Part shown: in pieces, positions 25,804 through 34,764 of the stretch
How positions within the stretch are numbered: the stretch's first letter is position 1
How the letters are laid out: each line of letters opens with the position of its first letter
NCBI RefSeq assembly: GCF_017357385.1
Contig: NZ_CP071633.1
Coordinates: 558,001 to 622,000, forward strand
From: Rhizobium sp. NZLR1
GTDB taxonomy: Bacteria > Pseudomonadota > Alphaproteobacteria > Rhizobiales > Rhizobiaceae
Length of the DNA stretch: 64,000 nucleotides
Direction: 5' to 3'
Position numbers and translations under genes: made by a program
The notes under the pieces: model-generated
What the model saw: only the letters and a program-made list of their open reading frames with translations
Databases searched by the model: none
Told to the model about the DNA's origin: nothing

Positions 25804-25827
25804 CACCGCCGCTCCGATGCGGCGGTG
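25804..25827. terminator. Strong hairpin downstream of the alpha-mannosidase gene
   Basis: CACCGCCGC, a six-base loop, then GCGGCGGTG form a perfect nine-pair GC-rich stem 24 bases after the stop codon. No T-run follows, so it may act as a weak terminator or protect the mRNA end. Confidence 0.5.
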
Positions 25828-25979
25828 AGGACGAGGCCGGGCGACAGCGCGGCACATTGGCGGCACGTATAGATATTCAGGGTGCGAGATATACGGGTTT
25901 GCTGGTCGGGCAGAGGTATCGCGAAGCCGTAAGCGGCATCGTGAACTGGTTGGCCCGGCTTGATGGAAGATAAATCCAA

Positions 25980-26618
25980 TCAGTCTTCCAAACCGAGGCT
26001 TGCCAACAGCCGGCCGACATAGGCTTCCAGGCCGCCGACCATGTCGAAGCGGGTGGGATCGCGCAGCCAGAGCATCTGAAGGCCGTCCATCACGGCGATC
26101 AGTTCGGCGGCCATCGCCTCGCCATCGATCTTGGCGTCGATCGTGCCATCTGAGATGGCTCGTTCGAAGGTCGAGGCGACATCGTTCTGCATCTGGGTGG
26201 CGCGAGCGAGAAACCATGGCTTGGCGGGGTGATCCTTCATCAGGCTCTCAGCATTCAGGATGGCGAAGGCCCTGACCACCTCGACCATTTCGGCGTTGCG
26301 GCGGAAGACTGCAATCATGCCCTTGAGCAGGCCGCTGAGATCGGAGCGGTAGTGCCCGATGAAATCCGCGCTTTCGAGATCGCGCCTGGCGAGGATGGCG
26401 AGCAGGAGATCGACCTTGGTCGGGAAGTGGTGCAGAAGACCGGGCAGCGACAGGCCGACATCCCGGGCGATGTCGGCGATGGCGGCATTCTGGTAGCCGT
26501 CTTCGGCAAAGCGCCGCATCGCCGCCGTCAGGATTTCCGCGCGGCGGGCTTCGCCCTTGGTGGATCGACGCTGCCGCTTTTCGTCCTGTCCGGTCTTCTG
26601 TTCTGATAATTCCGCCAT
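25980..26618 (-). CDS. TetR-family repressor of the beta-glucosidase gene (predicted)
   Basis: A 212-residue regulator with helix-turn-helix ILTAAMRRFAEDGYQNAAIA, then IARDVGLSLPGLLHHFPTKV. The start at 26618 (MAELSEQKTG) is chosen over an upstream in-frame ATG because the region before it reads as leader. The C-terminal domain (MDGLQMLWLRDPTRFDM) is of the TetR_C type found in BetI-like and sugar-gene regulators. It is divergent from the GH3 gene with a perfect dyad between, so it probably represses that gene and itself, with a sugar or aglycone as inducer. Confidence 0.87.
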   Translation of the reverse strand: MAELSEQKTGQDEKRQRRSTKGEARRAEILTAAMRRFAEDGYQNAAIADIARDVGLSLPGLLHHFPTKVDLLLAILARRDLESADFIGHYRSDLSGLLKGMIAVFRRNAEMVEVVRAFAILNAESLMKDHPAKPWFLARATQMQNDVASTFERAISDGTIDAKIDGEAMAAELIAVMDGLQMLWLRDPTRFDMVGGLEAYVGRLLASLGLED

Positions 26619-26707
26619 CGTCTCTTGCCTGCCTCTTGGAGCGGCGATCGGCGCGCGCCTCAACTGATTTCTCCGGTGCTCTTCATCCATACATCAGGCT
26701 TGCCCGA

Positions 26708-26738
26708 TTGACATCTTAAAAATACCGAGTAATCGGTA
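26708..26738 (+). promoter_or_regulatory. Promoter -35 box and overlapping palindromic operator of the GH3 gene
   Basis: A consensus TTGACA lies at 26708 to 26713. Ten bases on is a dyad, TACCGA-gtaa-TCGGTA (26723 to 26738), with perfect six-base arms, covering the expected -10 position. A repressor bound there would exclude RNA polymerase. It is the natural site for the divergent TetR protein. Confidence 0.65.
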
Positions 26739-26766
26739 GGTTTAAGGATTTTCTTGGGAGGTTTGC

Positions 26767-29229
26767 ATGATCGATTCCATTCTCGACCAGATGACGCTCG
26801 AGGAGCAGGTCTCCCTGCTATCCGGCGCCGATTTCTGGACGACCGTTCCTGTCGAGCGTCTCGGCGTACCGAAGATCAAGGTGACAGACGGGCCGAATGG
26901 CGCCCGCGGCGCCGGCTCACTGGTCGCCGGCGTCAAGGCGACCTGTTTTCCCGTCGGCGTCGCCCTCGGCGCCACCTGGAATCCTGATCTCGTCCGGCAG
27001 ATGGGTGTGGCGCTGGCGCGTCAGGCAAAGAGCAAGGGTGCGGCGGTACTGCTGGCGCCCACGGTGAATATCCATCGCTCCGGCCTCAACGGACGCAATT
27101 TCGAATGTTATTCCGAAGATCCGATGCTGACCGCCGAACTCGCCGTCGCCTATATCGACGGCGTCCAGGGCGAGGGGATCGCGGCGACGATCAAGCACTT
27201 CGCCGGCAATGAATCCGAGATCGAGCGGCAGACCATGTCCTCCGATATCGACGAGCGGACGTTGCGCGAAATCTATCTGCCGCCCTTCGAACAGGCCGTC
27301 CGCCGCGCCGGCGTGATGGCCGTCATGTCTTCCTATAACCGCCTCAACGGCACCTATACGAGCGAGCATCACTGGCTGCTGACCAAGGTGCTGCGTGAGG
27401 AATGGGGATTTGACGGGATCGTCATGTCCGACTGGTTCGGATCGCATTCGACTGAAGAGACGATCAACGCCGGTCTCGATCTTGAAATGCCGGGTCCGGC
27501 GCGCGATCGCGGCGAGAAGCTGGTTGCCGCCGTGCGCGAGGGCAAGGTTGAGGCCGCCACTGTGCGGGCGGCGGCGCGGCGCATGTTGCGTCTGCTCGAG
27601 CGGGTCGGCGCCTTCGAGAAGAAGCCCGATCTCACCGAGCAGGCGATCGATCTGCCTGAAGACCGGGCACTGATCCGGCGCCTCGGCGCGGAAGGCGCGG
27701 TCCTCCTCAAGAACGACGGCATCCTGCCGCTTGCCAAGACCTCGCTCGACCGGATTGCCGTTATTGGCCCCAATGCCGCAAGCGCGCGTGTCATGGGCGG
27801 CGGCAGTGCGCAGATGGCGGCGCATTATACGGTTAGCCCGCTCGAAGGCATTCGGGCCGCGCTTTCCAATGCCAACAGCATCAGCCATGCGGTCGGCTGC
27901 CGCCACAACCGTCTGATCGACGTGTTCAAGGGAAAGATCACCGTCGAATATTTCAAGGGGCGTGGCTGTCAGGGCAATCCGCTGCATGTCGAGACCGTCG
28001 ACAAGGGCGAGTTCTTCTGGTTCGAGCTGCCGTCGGGCGAACTCGACCCCGCAGATTTCTCGGCCCGGATGAAGATGCAATTCGTGCCCGAGGAGAGCGG
28101 TGATCATGTCTTCGGCATGACCAATGCCGGCCTGGCGCGGCTCTTCGTCGATGCTGTGCTGACGGTCGACGGCCATGATGGCTGGACGCGCGGCGAGAAC
28201 TATTTCGGCACAGCCAATGACGAGCAGCGCGGCACCCTGACGCTCGAAGCCGGCCGGGACTATGCGGTTACCGTCGAGTATGAGCCGTCTACCGCGAGCG
28301 GGGAGGGCATCAACCTCATCGCCGTCCGTTTCGGTCTGGAAAAGCCGCTCGGCGAGGCCGATATCGGGGCAGCCGTCGAGACGGCCCGCAATGCCGATGT
28401 TGCGCTTCTCTTCGTCGGCCGCGATGGCGAATGGGATACCGAGGGTCTGGACCTGCCCGACATGCGGCTTCCCGGCCGGCAGGAGGAACTGATCGAGCGG
28501 GTTGCGGCTGTCAACGCCAACACCGTGGTCGTGTTGCAGACCGGCGGCCCGGTGGAAATGCCCTGGCTCGGCAAGGTTCGCGCCGTGCTGCAGATCTGGT
28601 ATCCGGGGCAGGAACTGGGCAATGCCGTCGCCGATATCCTGTTCGGCGATGCCGAGCCCGGCGGGCGCCTGCCGCAGACCTTCCCGAAGGCGCTGGCCGA
28701 CAATTCCGCCATCACTGGCGATCCCATCGTCTATCCCGGCAAGGATGGGCATGTACGCTATGCCGAAGGCGTCTTCGTCGGCTACCGTCATCACGACATA
28801 CGCGCCGTCGAGCCGCTCTTCCCCTTCGGCTTCGGCCTTGGCTATACGCGCTTTGACTGGGGTGCGCCGCGGCTTTCGGCCAGCGAAATGGGCGCCGAAG
28901 GCGTGACTGTCAGTGTCGATCTGACCAATATCGGCGACCGGGCGGGATCGGAACTGGTGCAGCTTTATGTGCGTTCACCGAAGACCAAAGTGGAGCGGCC
29001 GGACAAGGAACTGCGCGCCTTCGCAAAGTTATCGCTGCAGCCCGGTGAGACCGGCACGGTCACAATGAAGATCCTGCCGCGCGATCTCGCTTATTTCGAC
29101 GTCGGGGCCGGTGCCTTTCGGGCCGAACCGGGCGACTATCAGCTGGTCGTGGCGGCGAATGCCGCGGATATCAGGTTCGTCATCGATCTGCCGTTACCAT
29201 TCGATTATGTGCTGCCACCTTCACATTAA
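26767..29229 (+). CDS. GH3 beta-glucosidase with PA14 domain
   Basis: An 820-residue enzyme cleaving terminal beta-glucosides. The GH3 N-domain has KVTDGPNGARG, the KHFAGNESEIERQ substrate loop and the nucleophile Asp in GIVMSDWFGSHS. The C-domain (GAVLLKNDGILPL) is split by a PA14-type insert around residues 390 to 530 (YFKGRGCQGNPLHVE, YAVTVEYEPS), and a fibronectin-III-like domain ends the chain. GGGAGG precedes the ATG. The layout and length match Agrobacterium-type coniferin/aryl beta-glucosidases, so plant phenolic glucosides are likely substrates. No signal peptide. Confidence 0.93.
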   Translation: MIDSILDQMTLEEQVSLLSGADFWTTVPVERLGVPKIKVTDGPNGARGAGSLVAGVKATCFPVGVALGATWNPDLVRQMGVALARQAKSKGAAVLLAPTVNIHRSGLNGRNFECYSEDPMLTAELAVAYIDGVQGEGIAATIKHFAGNESEIERQTMSSDIDERTLREIYLPPFEQAVRRAGVMAVMSSYNRLNGTYTSEHHWLLTKVLREEWGFDGIVMSDWFGSHSTEETINAGLDLEMPGPARDRGEKLVAAVREGKVEAATVRAAARRMLRLLERVGAFEKKPDLTEQAIDLPEDRALIRRLGAEGAVLLKNDGILPLAKTSLDRIAVIGPNAASARVMGGGSAQMAAHYTVSPLEGIRAALSNANSISHAVGCRHNRLIDVFKGKITVEYFKGRGCQGNPLHVETVDKGEFFWFELPSGELDPADFSARMKMQFVPEESGDHVFGMTNAGLARLFVDAVLTVDGHDGWTRGENYFGTANDEQRGTLTLEAGRDYAVTVEYEPSTASGEGINLIAVRFGLEKPLGEADIGAAVETARNADVALLFVGRDGEWDTEGLDLPDMRLPGRQEELIERVAAVNANTVVVLQTGGPVEMPWLGKVRAVLQIWYPGQELGNAVADILFGDAEPGGRLPQTFPKALADNSAITGDPIVYPGKDGHVRYAEGVFVGYRHHDIRAVEPLFPFGFGLGYTRFDWGAPRLSASEMGAEGVTVSVDLTNIGDRAGSELVQLYVRSPKTKVERPDKELRAFAKLSLQPGETGTVTMKILPRDLAYFDVGAGAFRAEPGDYQLVVAANAADIRFVIDLPLPFDYVLPPSH

Positions 29230-29327
29230 CGGTAGGCTGGCGAGGCCCTTGTTGTACTTCAACCGGGCCTTGCCGATACCTTGAACCGTAAGTCTTCTCA
29301 GAGACGATTGGTTGGTTCGATCTGCGA

Positions 29328-29864
29328 TCAGACCGCGTCGGGCTGGGTGCGGAGATTGGTGACGACGCGCCTGTTTTGCACCTTGCAGGAGCGATCCGTA
29401 CAGTCGCGAACTTCGCGATCGTTGCCGTAGCCCCTGGCCCACATGCGCTTGGCGTCCACCCCCTTCGAGGTGAGATAGGCCATTGCCGCATCGGCGCGCT
29501 TCTGCGACAGCGTCTCCATCTTCGAAGCGGAACCGGAATCGTCGGCAAATCCCTGCAGCTTGAGCAGCCAGGTCGGGTTCCTATTGAGCCAATTGGCCTG
29601 ATTATCCAGGGTTGCCATGGCGACGGAATCGAGCGCGGCGGAGTCCTGCTTGAAGTAGATCCGCCGGCCGACATTGAGGATAAAATCCTCTTCGCTGCCC
29701 GCCGCCACTTTTTCGAAACCGGGCGCGGGATCGTTGGTCTGGCCGGTCATCGGCGCTGCGGTGGGTTCTTCCAGGGAGGCGATTTCTGTGGTGGAGCAGG
29801 CCACAAGCCCCAGGAGCATGGCCGCAGCAAGAAGGCGTCTCGTGTATCCGGTCGTGATAGACAT
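29328..29864 (-). CDS. OmpA-family (Pal-like) outer-membrane lipoprotein
   Basis: A 178-residue lipoprotein: signal peptide with lipobox LVAC at residues 20 to 23, a linker, then an OmpA-type peptidoglycan-binding domain (YFKQDSAALDSVAMATLDNQ, KLQGFADDSG, LSQKRADAAMAYL, RRVVTNLR). The DDSGS segment sits where Pal has the D-x-R-G-x peptidoglycan-binding loop. It would anchor the outer membrane to the wall. It follows the L,D-transpeptidase gene by 14 bases on the same strand, so the two form a cell-envelope operon. Confidence 0.85.
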   Translation of the reverse strand: MSITTGYTRRLLAAAMLLGLVACSTTEIASLEEPTAAPMTGQTNDPAPGFEKVAAGSEEDFILNVGRRIYFKQDSAALDSVAMATLDNQANWLNRNPTWLLKLQGFADDSGSASKMETLSQKRADAAMAYLTSKGVDAKRMWARGYGNDREVRDCTDRSCKVQNRRVVTNLRTQPDAV

Positions 29865-29878
29865 CAGGGTGATATTCC

Positions 29879-30553
29879 TTATTCGACCGGAGTTGTTTGG
29901 CTGACCTGAGTGGTGCTTTCAGCCTGGTCGGCGATATGCGGGAGAACCTGTACGGCCGTGCCGATGGGGCAGCGCTGGTAAAGATCGATGGCGTCCTCGT
30001 TGAACATGCGGATACAGCCGCTGGAGGCATCCTTGCCGATGCTCCAGGGCTCAAGCGTGCCATGGAAGCGATAGCCGGTGTCGACGCCGTCGCGATGCAG
30101 GTACATGGCGCGCGGGCCAAGCGGGTTCTTCGGGGAGCCTCCCGCCACGAATTCCGGCAGTTCTGGATGGCGCTTGCGCATCTCCGGCGGCGGCGTCCAG
30201 CGCGGCCAAAGCGATTTGGCATCGATCGTGGCGCGGCCGAACCATTTGAAGCCCTCGCGACCGACGCCGACGCCGTAGCGGATGGCGGTCTTGTTCTCCA
30301 TAATCACGTAAAGAAAATGGTGCCTTGTATCGACGACGACGGTGCCGATCGGCTCGCTGCTGAAGTATTTGACGACCTGGCGGTGCCACTGTTTGTCGAT
30401 CTTGGCGAAGTTGGTCCCTCGGAACGTCACGCCATTATCGACGATCGTGCCACCAAAATAGGAAGACGCCGCGGCGAGCGCCGGTTTCCCGACTGCACCG
30501 GCGCCAAGTAACGCCAAACCACCAAGCAAAATATCTCTGCGGGTCCCCACCAT
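29879..30553 (-). CDS. L,D-transpeptidase (YkuD/ErfK family)
   Basis: A 224-residue exported enzyme. The start at 30553 follows AAGGGGG; the longer frame upstream lacks a signal. The N-terminus (GTRRDILLGGLALLGAG) is a twin-arginine-like signal, unusual for this family. The YkuD domain ends in the catalytic motif YRFHGTLEP ... SSGCIRMFNEDAIDLY with the active Cys. It forms 3-3 peptidoglycan cross-links or attaches outer-membrane proteins to the wall, a fitting partner for the OmpA-like lipoprotein downstream. Confidence 0.88.
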   Translation of the reverse strand: MVGTRRDILLGGLALLGAGAVGKPALAAASSYFGGTIVDNGVTFRGTNFAKIDKQWHRQVVKYFSSEPIGTVVVDTRHHFLYVIMENKTAIRYGVGVGREGFKWFGRATIDAKSLWPRWTPPPEMRKRHPELPEFVAGGSPKNPLGPRAMYLHRDGVDTGYRFHGTLEPWSIGKDASSGCIRMFNEDAIDLYQRCPIGTAVQVLPHIADQAESTTQVSQTTPVE

Positions 30554-30774
30554 CGACAATATCCCCCTTAAAGCCACAGCAGTGAAAATCAGTAAAACAG
30601 ATTTTTCATTTGCGACAACAGAAAATTCTTCCCTTCCCTCAGGGCCGGGGTCGAGTTGCCGGCCTTCTGGATAAATTTTGCTCAAATCGTTACTCATCCA
30701 AGATGACGCCACGCCTACAAACCCGCGAACCACTTGCACAAACAGATCGCTGTCAGCGGTCCTGTCGTTTGAGA

Positions 30775-31776
30775 TCATTCATCATTGAGATGGCAAGCCG
30801 ACAGATGCCCCGGTGCAATTTCCTTTTTCACCGGCACTTCCATATGACAGCGGTCCATCGCGAATGGGCATCTCGGATGGAAGTGACAGCCTTTCGGCGG
30901 GTTTATCGGGCTGGGGAGTTCGCCATCGACGGGCTTGAACTGTCGTTTGCCGGGTTCGATGCGCGGCACCTCGGCCAAGAGCGCTTTCGTGTAAGGATGA
31001 TTGGGCCGCCTGAAAACTTCCTCGACGGGCGCCTCTTCGACGATGCGGCCGAGATACATGATCGCAACGCGGTCGGAAATATGTTCCACGACGCCGAGAT
31101 CATGGCTGACGAACAAATAGGTCAGGTCGAGCTTGTCACGAAGTTCCATGAACAGGTTGATGACCTGGGCCTGGATGGAAACGTCGAGCGCCGCGACGCT
31201 TTCGTCACAGACGAGGAATTTCGGCTGCACGGCAAGCGCGCGCGCAATGTTGACGCGTTGCCGCTGGCCACCGGAAAACTGGTGCGGGTATCGCTTTTTC
31301 ATGGCCGGGTTGAAACCGGCCAGCATCAAATATCTGTCGACATAGGCGTCGCGTTCCGTCGAGCGGGCAAGCCCATGTGTTCGAGGCGCCTCCCAGATAA
31401 GCTCCTCGACGGTCATTCGCGGATTGAGAGCCGCCATCGGGTTCTGGAAGATCATCTGGCTGGCGAGACCGAACTGATGCTGCTCGCCTTTCGACATGGC
31501 GCTTCGGTCCATCCCCTTCCAGAGAATGTGGCCCTGGCTCGGCGAGGTGATCCCTGCAATGGCGCGGCCAAGCGTCGACTTTCCGCAGCCGCTTTCGCCG
31601 ACAAGGCCGACAACCTCTCCAGGCCGGATGCTGAGGCTGACATCATCAAGTGCGTGAACGACAGGCGCCGGTTTGGCCAGCTTGAGCTTGAGCGCGATCT
31701 TGGCGGCCAGGTCGGGCTTGGCTCCGAAGCGCTGCGACACGTTCCTCGCTTCGATCAGGGGCATGGCGGTCATCAT
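30775..31776 (-). CDS. Dipeptide/oligopeptide ABC transporter ATP-binding protein (DppF/OppF type)
   Basis: A 333-residue ATPase: Walker A GLVGESGCGKSTLGRAI, Q-loop MIFQNPMAALNPRM, signature FSGGQRQRVNIARAL, Walker B FLVCDESVAALD, H-loop LFVSHDLGVVEHI. The C-terminal oligo_HPY region (HPYTKALLAEVP, CHFHPRCPFAMDRC) has the Cys residues typical of peptide importers. ATG at 31776 overlaps the previous gene's stop; ATG at 31764 is an alternative. It is the last gene of the ABC/GGT operon. Confidence 0.92.
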   Translation of the reverse strand: MMTAMPLIEARNVSQRFGAKPDLAAKIALKLKLAKPAPVVHALDDVSLSIRPGEVVGLVGESGCGKSTLGRAIAGITSPSQGHILWKGMDRSAMSKGEQHQFGLASQMIFQNPMAALNPRMTVEELIWEAPRTHGLARSTERDAYVDRYLMLAGFNPAMKKRYPHQFSGGQRQRVNIARALAVQPKFLVCDESVAALDVSIQAQVINLFMELRDKLDLTYLFVSHDLGVVEHISDRVAIMYLGRIVEEAPVEEVFRRPNHPYTKALLAEVPRIEPGKRQFKPVDGELPSPINPPKGCHFHPRCPFAMDRCHMEVPVKKEIAPGHLSACHLNDE

Positions 31777-32750
31777 GCTATCTCTTTCGTTACGGGGTGA
31801 ATGCAGCGGAAGGAGCGATCACCTTCCGGCATGAGCGCCGGCATGACCAGACAGCCGTCGGTTGCCCGATCACAGCGCGTACGAAAACTGCATCCCTGTG
31901 GGAGGCGGTTGATCGCCGGCGTCATGCCGCGGATCTGGCGAAGCGGCTCTCCGCGTCTGTTTTGCGAAGGAACGGAAGCGATCAGGCCGGCAGTGTAGGG
32001 ATGGTGGGGATCGGTCAGAACCTTGCCCACCGGTCCGGTCTCGACGAGGCGGCCGGCATACATGACAGCGATCTCATCGGCCAATCTTGAGACGATCGCC
32101 AGATCGTGGGTGATCCAGATCACCGCCGTATTTCCCCCTTCGGTGAGTTTCTGGAATTCGGAAATGATCTGGCTCTGGATCGTCACATCCAGCGCTGTTG
32201 TCGGTTCATCGGCAATGATAAGGTCCGGCTTGTGAAGAAGCGCGATGGCAATCGCCACGCGCTGGCGCATTCCGCCGGAAAACTGATGTGGGTAGGCGGC
32301 AAGCCTTTCTTCAGGGCTTGGTATTCCGACCAGCGCCAAAGCATCCCGCGCCCACTGCCTGGCGGCATCCTTTGAGACACGCTCATGTGCCTGGACGGCT
32401 TCCACCATCTGCGTCCCGACCGTCAGGACCGGATTGAGCGTCATCATCGGATCCTGGAATACCATGGCGATCCGCTTGCCGCGTAGCTGCCGCATCTCCT
32501 CGTCCGAATATTTCGCAATGTCGGCGCCGTCGAAGATGACCCTGCCGCCGGCAACCCGGCCGGGTTTATCGAGAAGCCGCATGATCGAGAAGCCGGTCAC
32601 CGATTTTCCGGATCCGGATTCTCCCACAAGACCAAGGACCTTGCCGCGCTCCACCGTAAACGACACATCATTGACGGCGCAAAGGCTGGGGCGTCCCCTG
32701 CCGTCGCCGAATTCGGTGACGAGATTGCTCACTTGCAGCAACGGGGTCAT
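31773..32750 (-). CDS. Dipeptide/oligopeptide ABC transporter ATP-binding protein (DppD/OppD type)
   Basis: A 325-residue ATPase with Walker [20 protein letters not shown]-loop MVFQDPMMTLNPVL, signature FSGGMRQRVAIAIAL, Walker [13 protein letters not shown] and H-loop WITHDLAIVSRL. The C-terminus (HPYTAGLIASVPS, GCSFRTRCDRATDGC) is the oligo_HPY domain. The ATG at 32750 overlaps the permease stop by four bases and was chosen over a much longer upstream frame that is only permease DNA in another phase. Confidence 0.92.
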   Translation of the reverse strand: MTPLLQVSNLVTEFGDGRGRPSLCAVNDVSFTVERGKVLGLVGESGSGKSVTGFSIMRLLDKPGRVAGGRVIFDGADIAKYSDEEMRQLRGKRIAMVFQDPMMTLNPVLTVGTQMVEAVQAHERVSKDAARQWARDALALVGIPSPEERLAAYPHQFSGGMRQRVAIAIALLHKPDLIIADEPTTALDVTIQSQIISEFQKLTEGGNTAVIWITHDLAIVSRLADEIAVMYAGRLVETGPVGKVLTDPHHPYTAGLIASVPSQNRRGEPLRQIRGMTPAINRLPQGCSFRTRCDRATDGCLVMPALMPEGDRSFRCIHPVTKEIA

Positions 32751-33661
32751 GACATGTTCCTCGGGTTGAGGACATCGCGTAGCCGGTCGCCGACGAGATT
32801 GATCGCCGCAATCGTGACCAGAAGGGCAATGCCTGGGAAGAAACTGATCCAGTAGAGGCCTGTCAGAAGATACTGGTAGCCGGTCGAGATCAGCATGCCG
32901 AGCGAGGGTTCGGTCACGGATGCACCGAGACCGAGGATGGACAAGGTTGCTTCGAGGCTGATCGCCCTGGCGATCTGCATGGTGGCTATGACGATGACCG
33001 GCGCAAGACAGTTCGGCAGCAGGTGCCTGAAGAGGATGCGCCATCCGGGCAGGCGCAGCATCCGGGCCGCCTCGATATATTCCTTTTCGCGCTCGACCAG
33101 AGCGGTGCCGCGGACCGTGCGGGCATAAGTCGCCCACTCGGCGATAATCAGTGCGATCACGACGTTGGACACACCCTTGCCGAGGATGGCGAGCATCATG
33201 AGCGCCATCAAGATGGTGGGAAAAGACAGCTGCAGGTCGACGAGCCGCATCATTGCGGTTTCCGTGCGCCCTCCCATGTAAGCGGCGAACAGCCCGGCAG
33301 AGGTTCCGATAATGGCAGCAGCGAAAGCCGACAGAACGCCCACCAGTAACGAGGTGCGCAGGCCATAGAGGATGCCGGACAGGATATCGCGGCCCTGGCT
33401 GTCGGTACCGAGGTGATAGACGAGCCCGGTCATGGATTCGGACCCCGGCGGCAGTCGCCCGTCCATGATGTCGAGCTGCATCAAATCATAGGGATTTTGC
33501 GGGGAAATCCATGGCGCGAGCAACGCCAGGCAACAGATGATCACCAGCGTGAGGAATGCGATCGCGGCTGCCGGAGAGCTGAAGAAATCCGCGATCCCTT
33601 TCGACAGACGACCGGGTTCGGGCGTTGGAGCGCTTGTGTCTTGCGTGTTTGGTTCGGCCAT
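32747..33661 (-). CDS. ABC transporter permease (DppC/OppC type)
   Basis: A 304-residue inner-membrane permease with about six helices. The N-terminal OppC segment and HLGTDSQGRDILSGILYGLR are diagnostic. The EAA loop that contacts the ATPase is EYIEAARMLRLPGWRILFRH. The start at 33661 lies four bases after the previous stop with GGAAAGG in the end of that gene. It forms the channel with the DppB-type subunit upstream. Confidence 0.92.
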   Translation of the reverse strand: MAEPNTQDTSAPTPEPGRLSKGIADFFSSPAAAIAFLTLVIICCLALLAPWISPQNPYDLMQLDIMDGRLPPGSESMTGLVYHLGTDSQGRDILSGILYGLRTSLLVGVLSAFAAAIIGTSAGLFAAYMGGRTETAMMRLVDLQLSFPTILMALMMLAILGKGVSNVVIALIIAEWATYARTVRGTALVEREKEYIEAARMLRLPGWRILFRHLLPNCLAPVIVIATMQIARAISLEATLSILGLGASVTEPSLGMLISTGYQYLLTGLYWISFFPGIALLVTIAAINLVGDRLRDVLNPRNMS

Positions 33662-33665
33662 GGGG

Positions 33666-34640
33666 TCAAGCCTTTCCTTCCAGCCGGACCCGAGGATCCA
33701 GAAGGGTATAACAGATATCGATGATGAAATTGAGGACAACGAAGAGCAGCACCATCATCATCAGGTAGGCGACGATGACGGGGCGATCGAGAAGGTTGAT
33801 GGAGTCGATGATGAGCTTGCCCATGCCCGGCCACGCAAAGATGCTTTCGGTGACGACCGAAAAGGCGATCAGTGAGCCGAACTCGAGACCGATGATGGTC
33901 ACCACCGGTATCATCAGGTTCTTGAGAACGTGCACCGAAATGATCCGCCGCTCTCGCAATCCCTTGGCGCGGGCAAACTTCACATAGTCCTGGGGAAGAA
34001 CCTCCTGTACACCGGCGCGGGTCAGCCGAAGAATGAGCGACGTCTTGAACAGAGCCAGGTTGAAGGCCGGCAATAAGAGATGCCGGATGCCGTCTCCGGT
34101 CAGAAACGACCATTGTGCACCAAGCAGTTCCCGCGTTGGGCCGCGGCCATTCGTCGGCAACCAGCCGAGCTCGACGGAAAACACCATGATCAGCATGAGG
34201 CCGACCCAGAAGGTCGGAAGTGAGAAGCCCAGAATCGAGCCGCTCATGATCAGCTTGGAGGAAATCCGATTGGGGTAGAGCCCTGCATACAGCCCAAGCG
34301 GCAAGCCGAAAAGCAGCGCGATGCCGAGAGCCGTGATCGCCAGTTCGAGCGTCGCCGGGAGACGTTCGAGGATCAGACCCAGCGCCGGCCGCCCATAAAC
34401 GAAGCTGTTGCCGAAGTCCCCATGCAGAAGTCCTTGGAGAAACAGCAGATACTGTTTCCACAGCGGCTGATCCAGACCGTAATGGGCGATAACCAGTGCC
34501 CGCTCCGCCTGATTGGCGTCCGGGTTGATGAGGATGTCGACCGGGTTGCCGATCACATTGACGCCGATGAAGACAATGATCGTCATCGCGACAATGACGA
34601 ACAGCGCCTGTATCAACCGCCTGATAATGGATGTGACCAT
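33666..34640 (-). CDS. ABC transporter permease (DppB/OppB type)
   Basis: A 324-residue permease. The N-terminal helix (IIRRLIQALFVIVAMTIIVF), the GLDQPLWKQY motif and the EAA loop (DYVKFARAKGLRERRIISVH) are typical of DppB. ATG at 34640 has GGAGGG upstream. The gene is separated from the upstream ggt gene by about 120 bases that hold an interspersed intergenic repeat. Confidence 0.92.
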   Translation of the reverse strand: MVTSIIRRLIQALFVIVAMTIIVFIGVNVIGNPVDILINPDANQAERALVIAHYGLDQPLWKQYLLFLQGLLHGDFGNSFVYGRPALGLILERLPATLELAITALGIALLFGLPLGLYAGLYPNRISSKLIMSGSILGFSLPTFWVGLMLIMVFSVELGWLPTNGRGPTRELLGAQWSFLTGDGIRHLLLPAFNLALFKTSLILRLTRAGVQEVLPQDYVKFARAKGLRERRIISVHVLKNLMIPVVTIIGLEFGSLIAFSVVTESIFAWPGMGKLIIDSINLLDRPVIVAYLMMMVLLFVVLNFIIDICYTLLDPRVRLEGKA

Positions 34641-34673
34641 TGAACTCTCCCTCCAGCGCGCGTCTTCCGAGAG

Positions 34674-34764
34674 CCGCGAAGGACGCTGTAACACTTTGAT
34701 CGACGTCGTTGTTTTCACGCATGTCGTTGTCGCAAAACCGCTGCGCACTTTTGCGCGACACGCT
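34674..34764. repeat. Interspersed rhizobial intergenic repeat (copy 1)
   Basis: Two modules are seen. AAGGACGCTGTAACACTTTG near 34678 resembles a module at 54314. TTGTCGCAAAACCGCTGCGC followed by ACTTTTGCGCGACACGC (about 34726 to 34763) closely matches bases 37337 to 37373. The second module folds into a hairpin (TGTCGCAAAA pairing with TTTTGCGCGACA). It lies just after the ggt stop inside the operon and may affect mRNA stability. Confidence 0.6.

Noticed and set aside
26917..28794. Long minus-strand open frame of about 625 codons inside the GH3 gene
   Set aside because: No motif or ribosome-binding site; it mirrors the codon bias of the real GH3 gene on the plus strand.
31773..33137. Long upstream extension of the DppD-type ATPase frame
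   Set aside because: The extra 129 codons overlap the DppC permease gene in another phase. The ATG at 32750 overlaps the permease stop properly.
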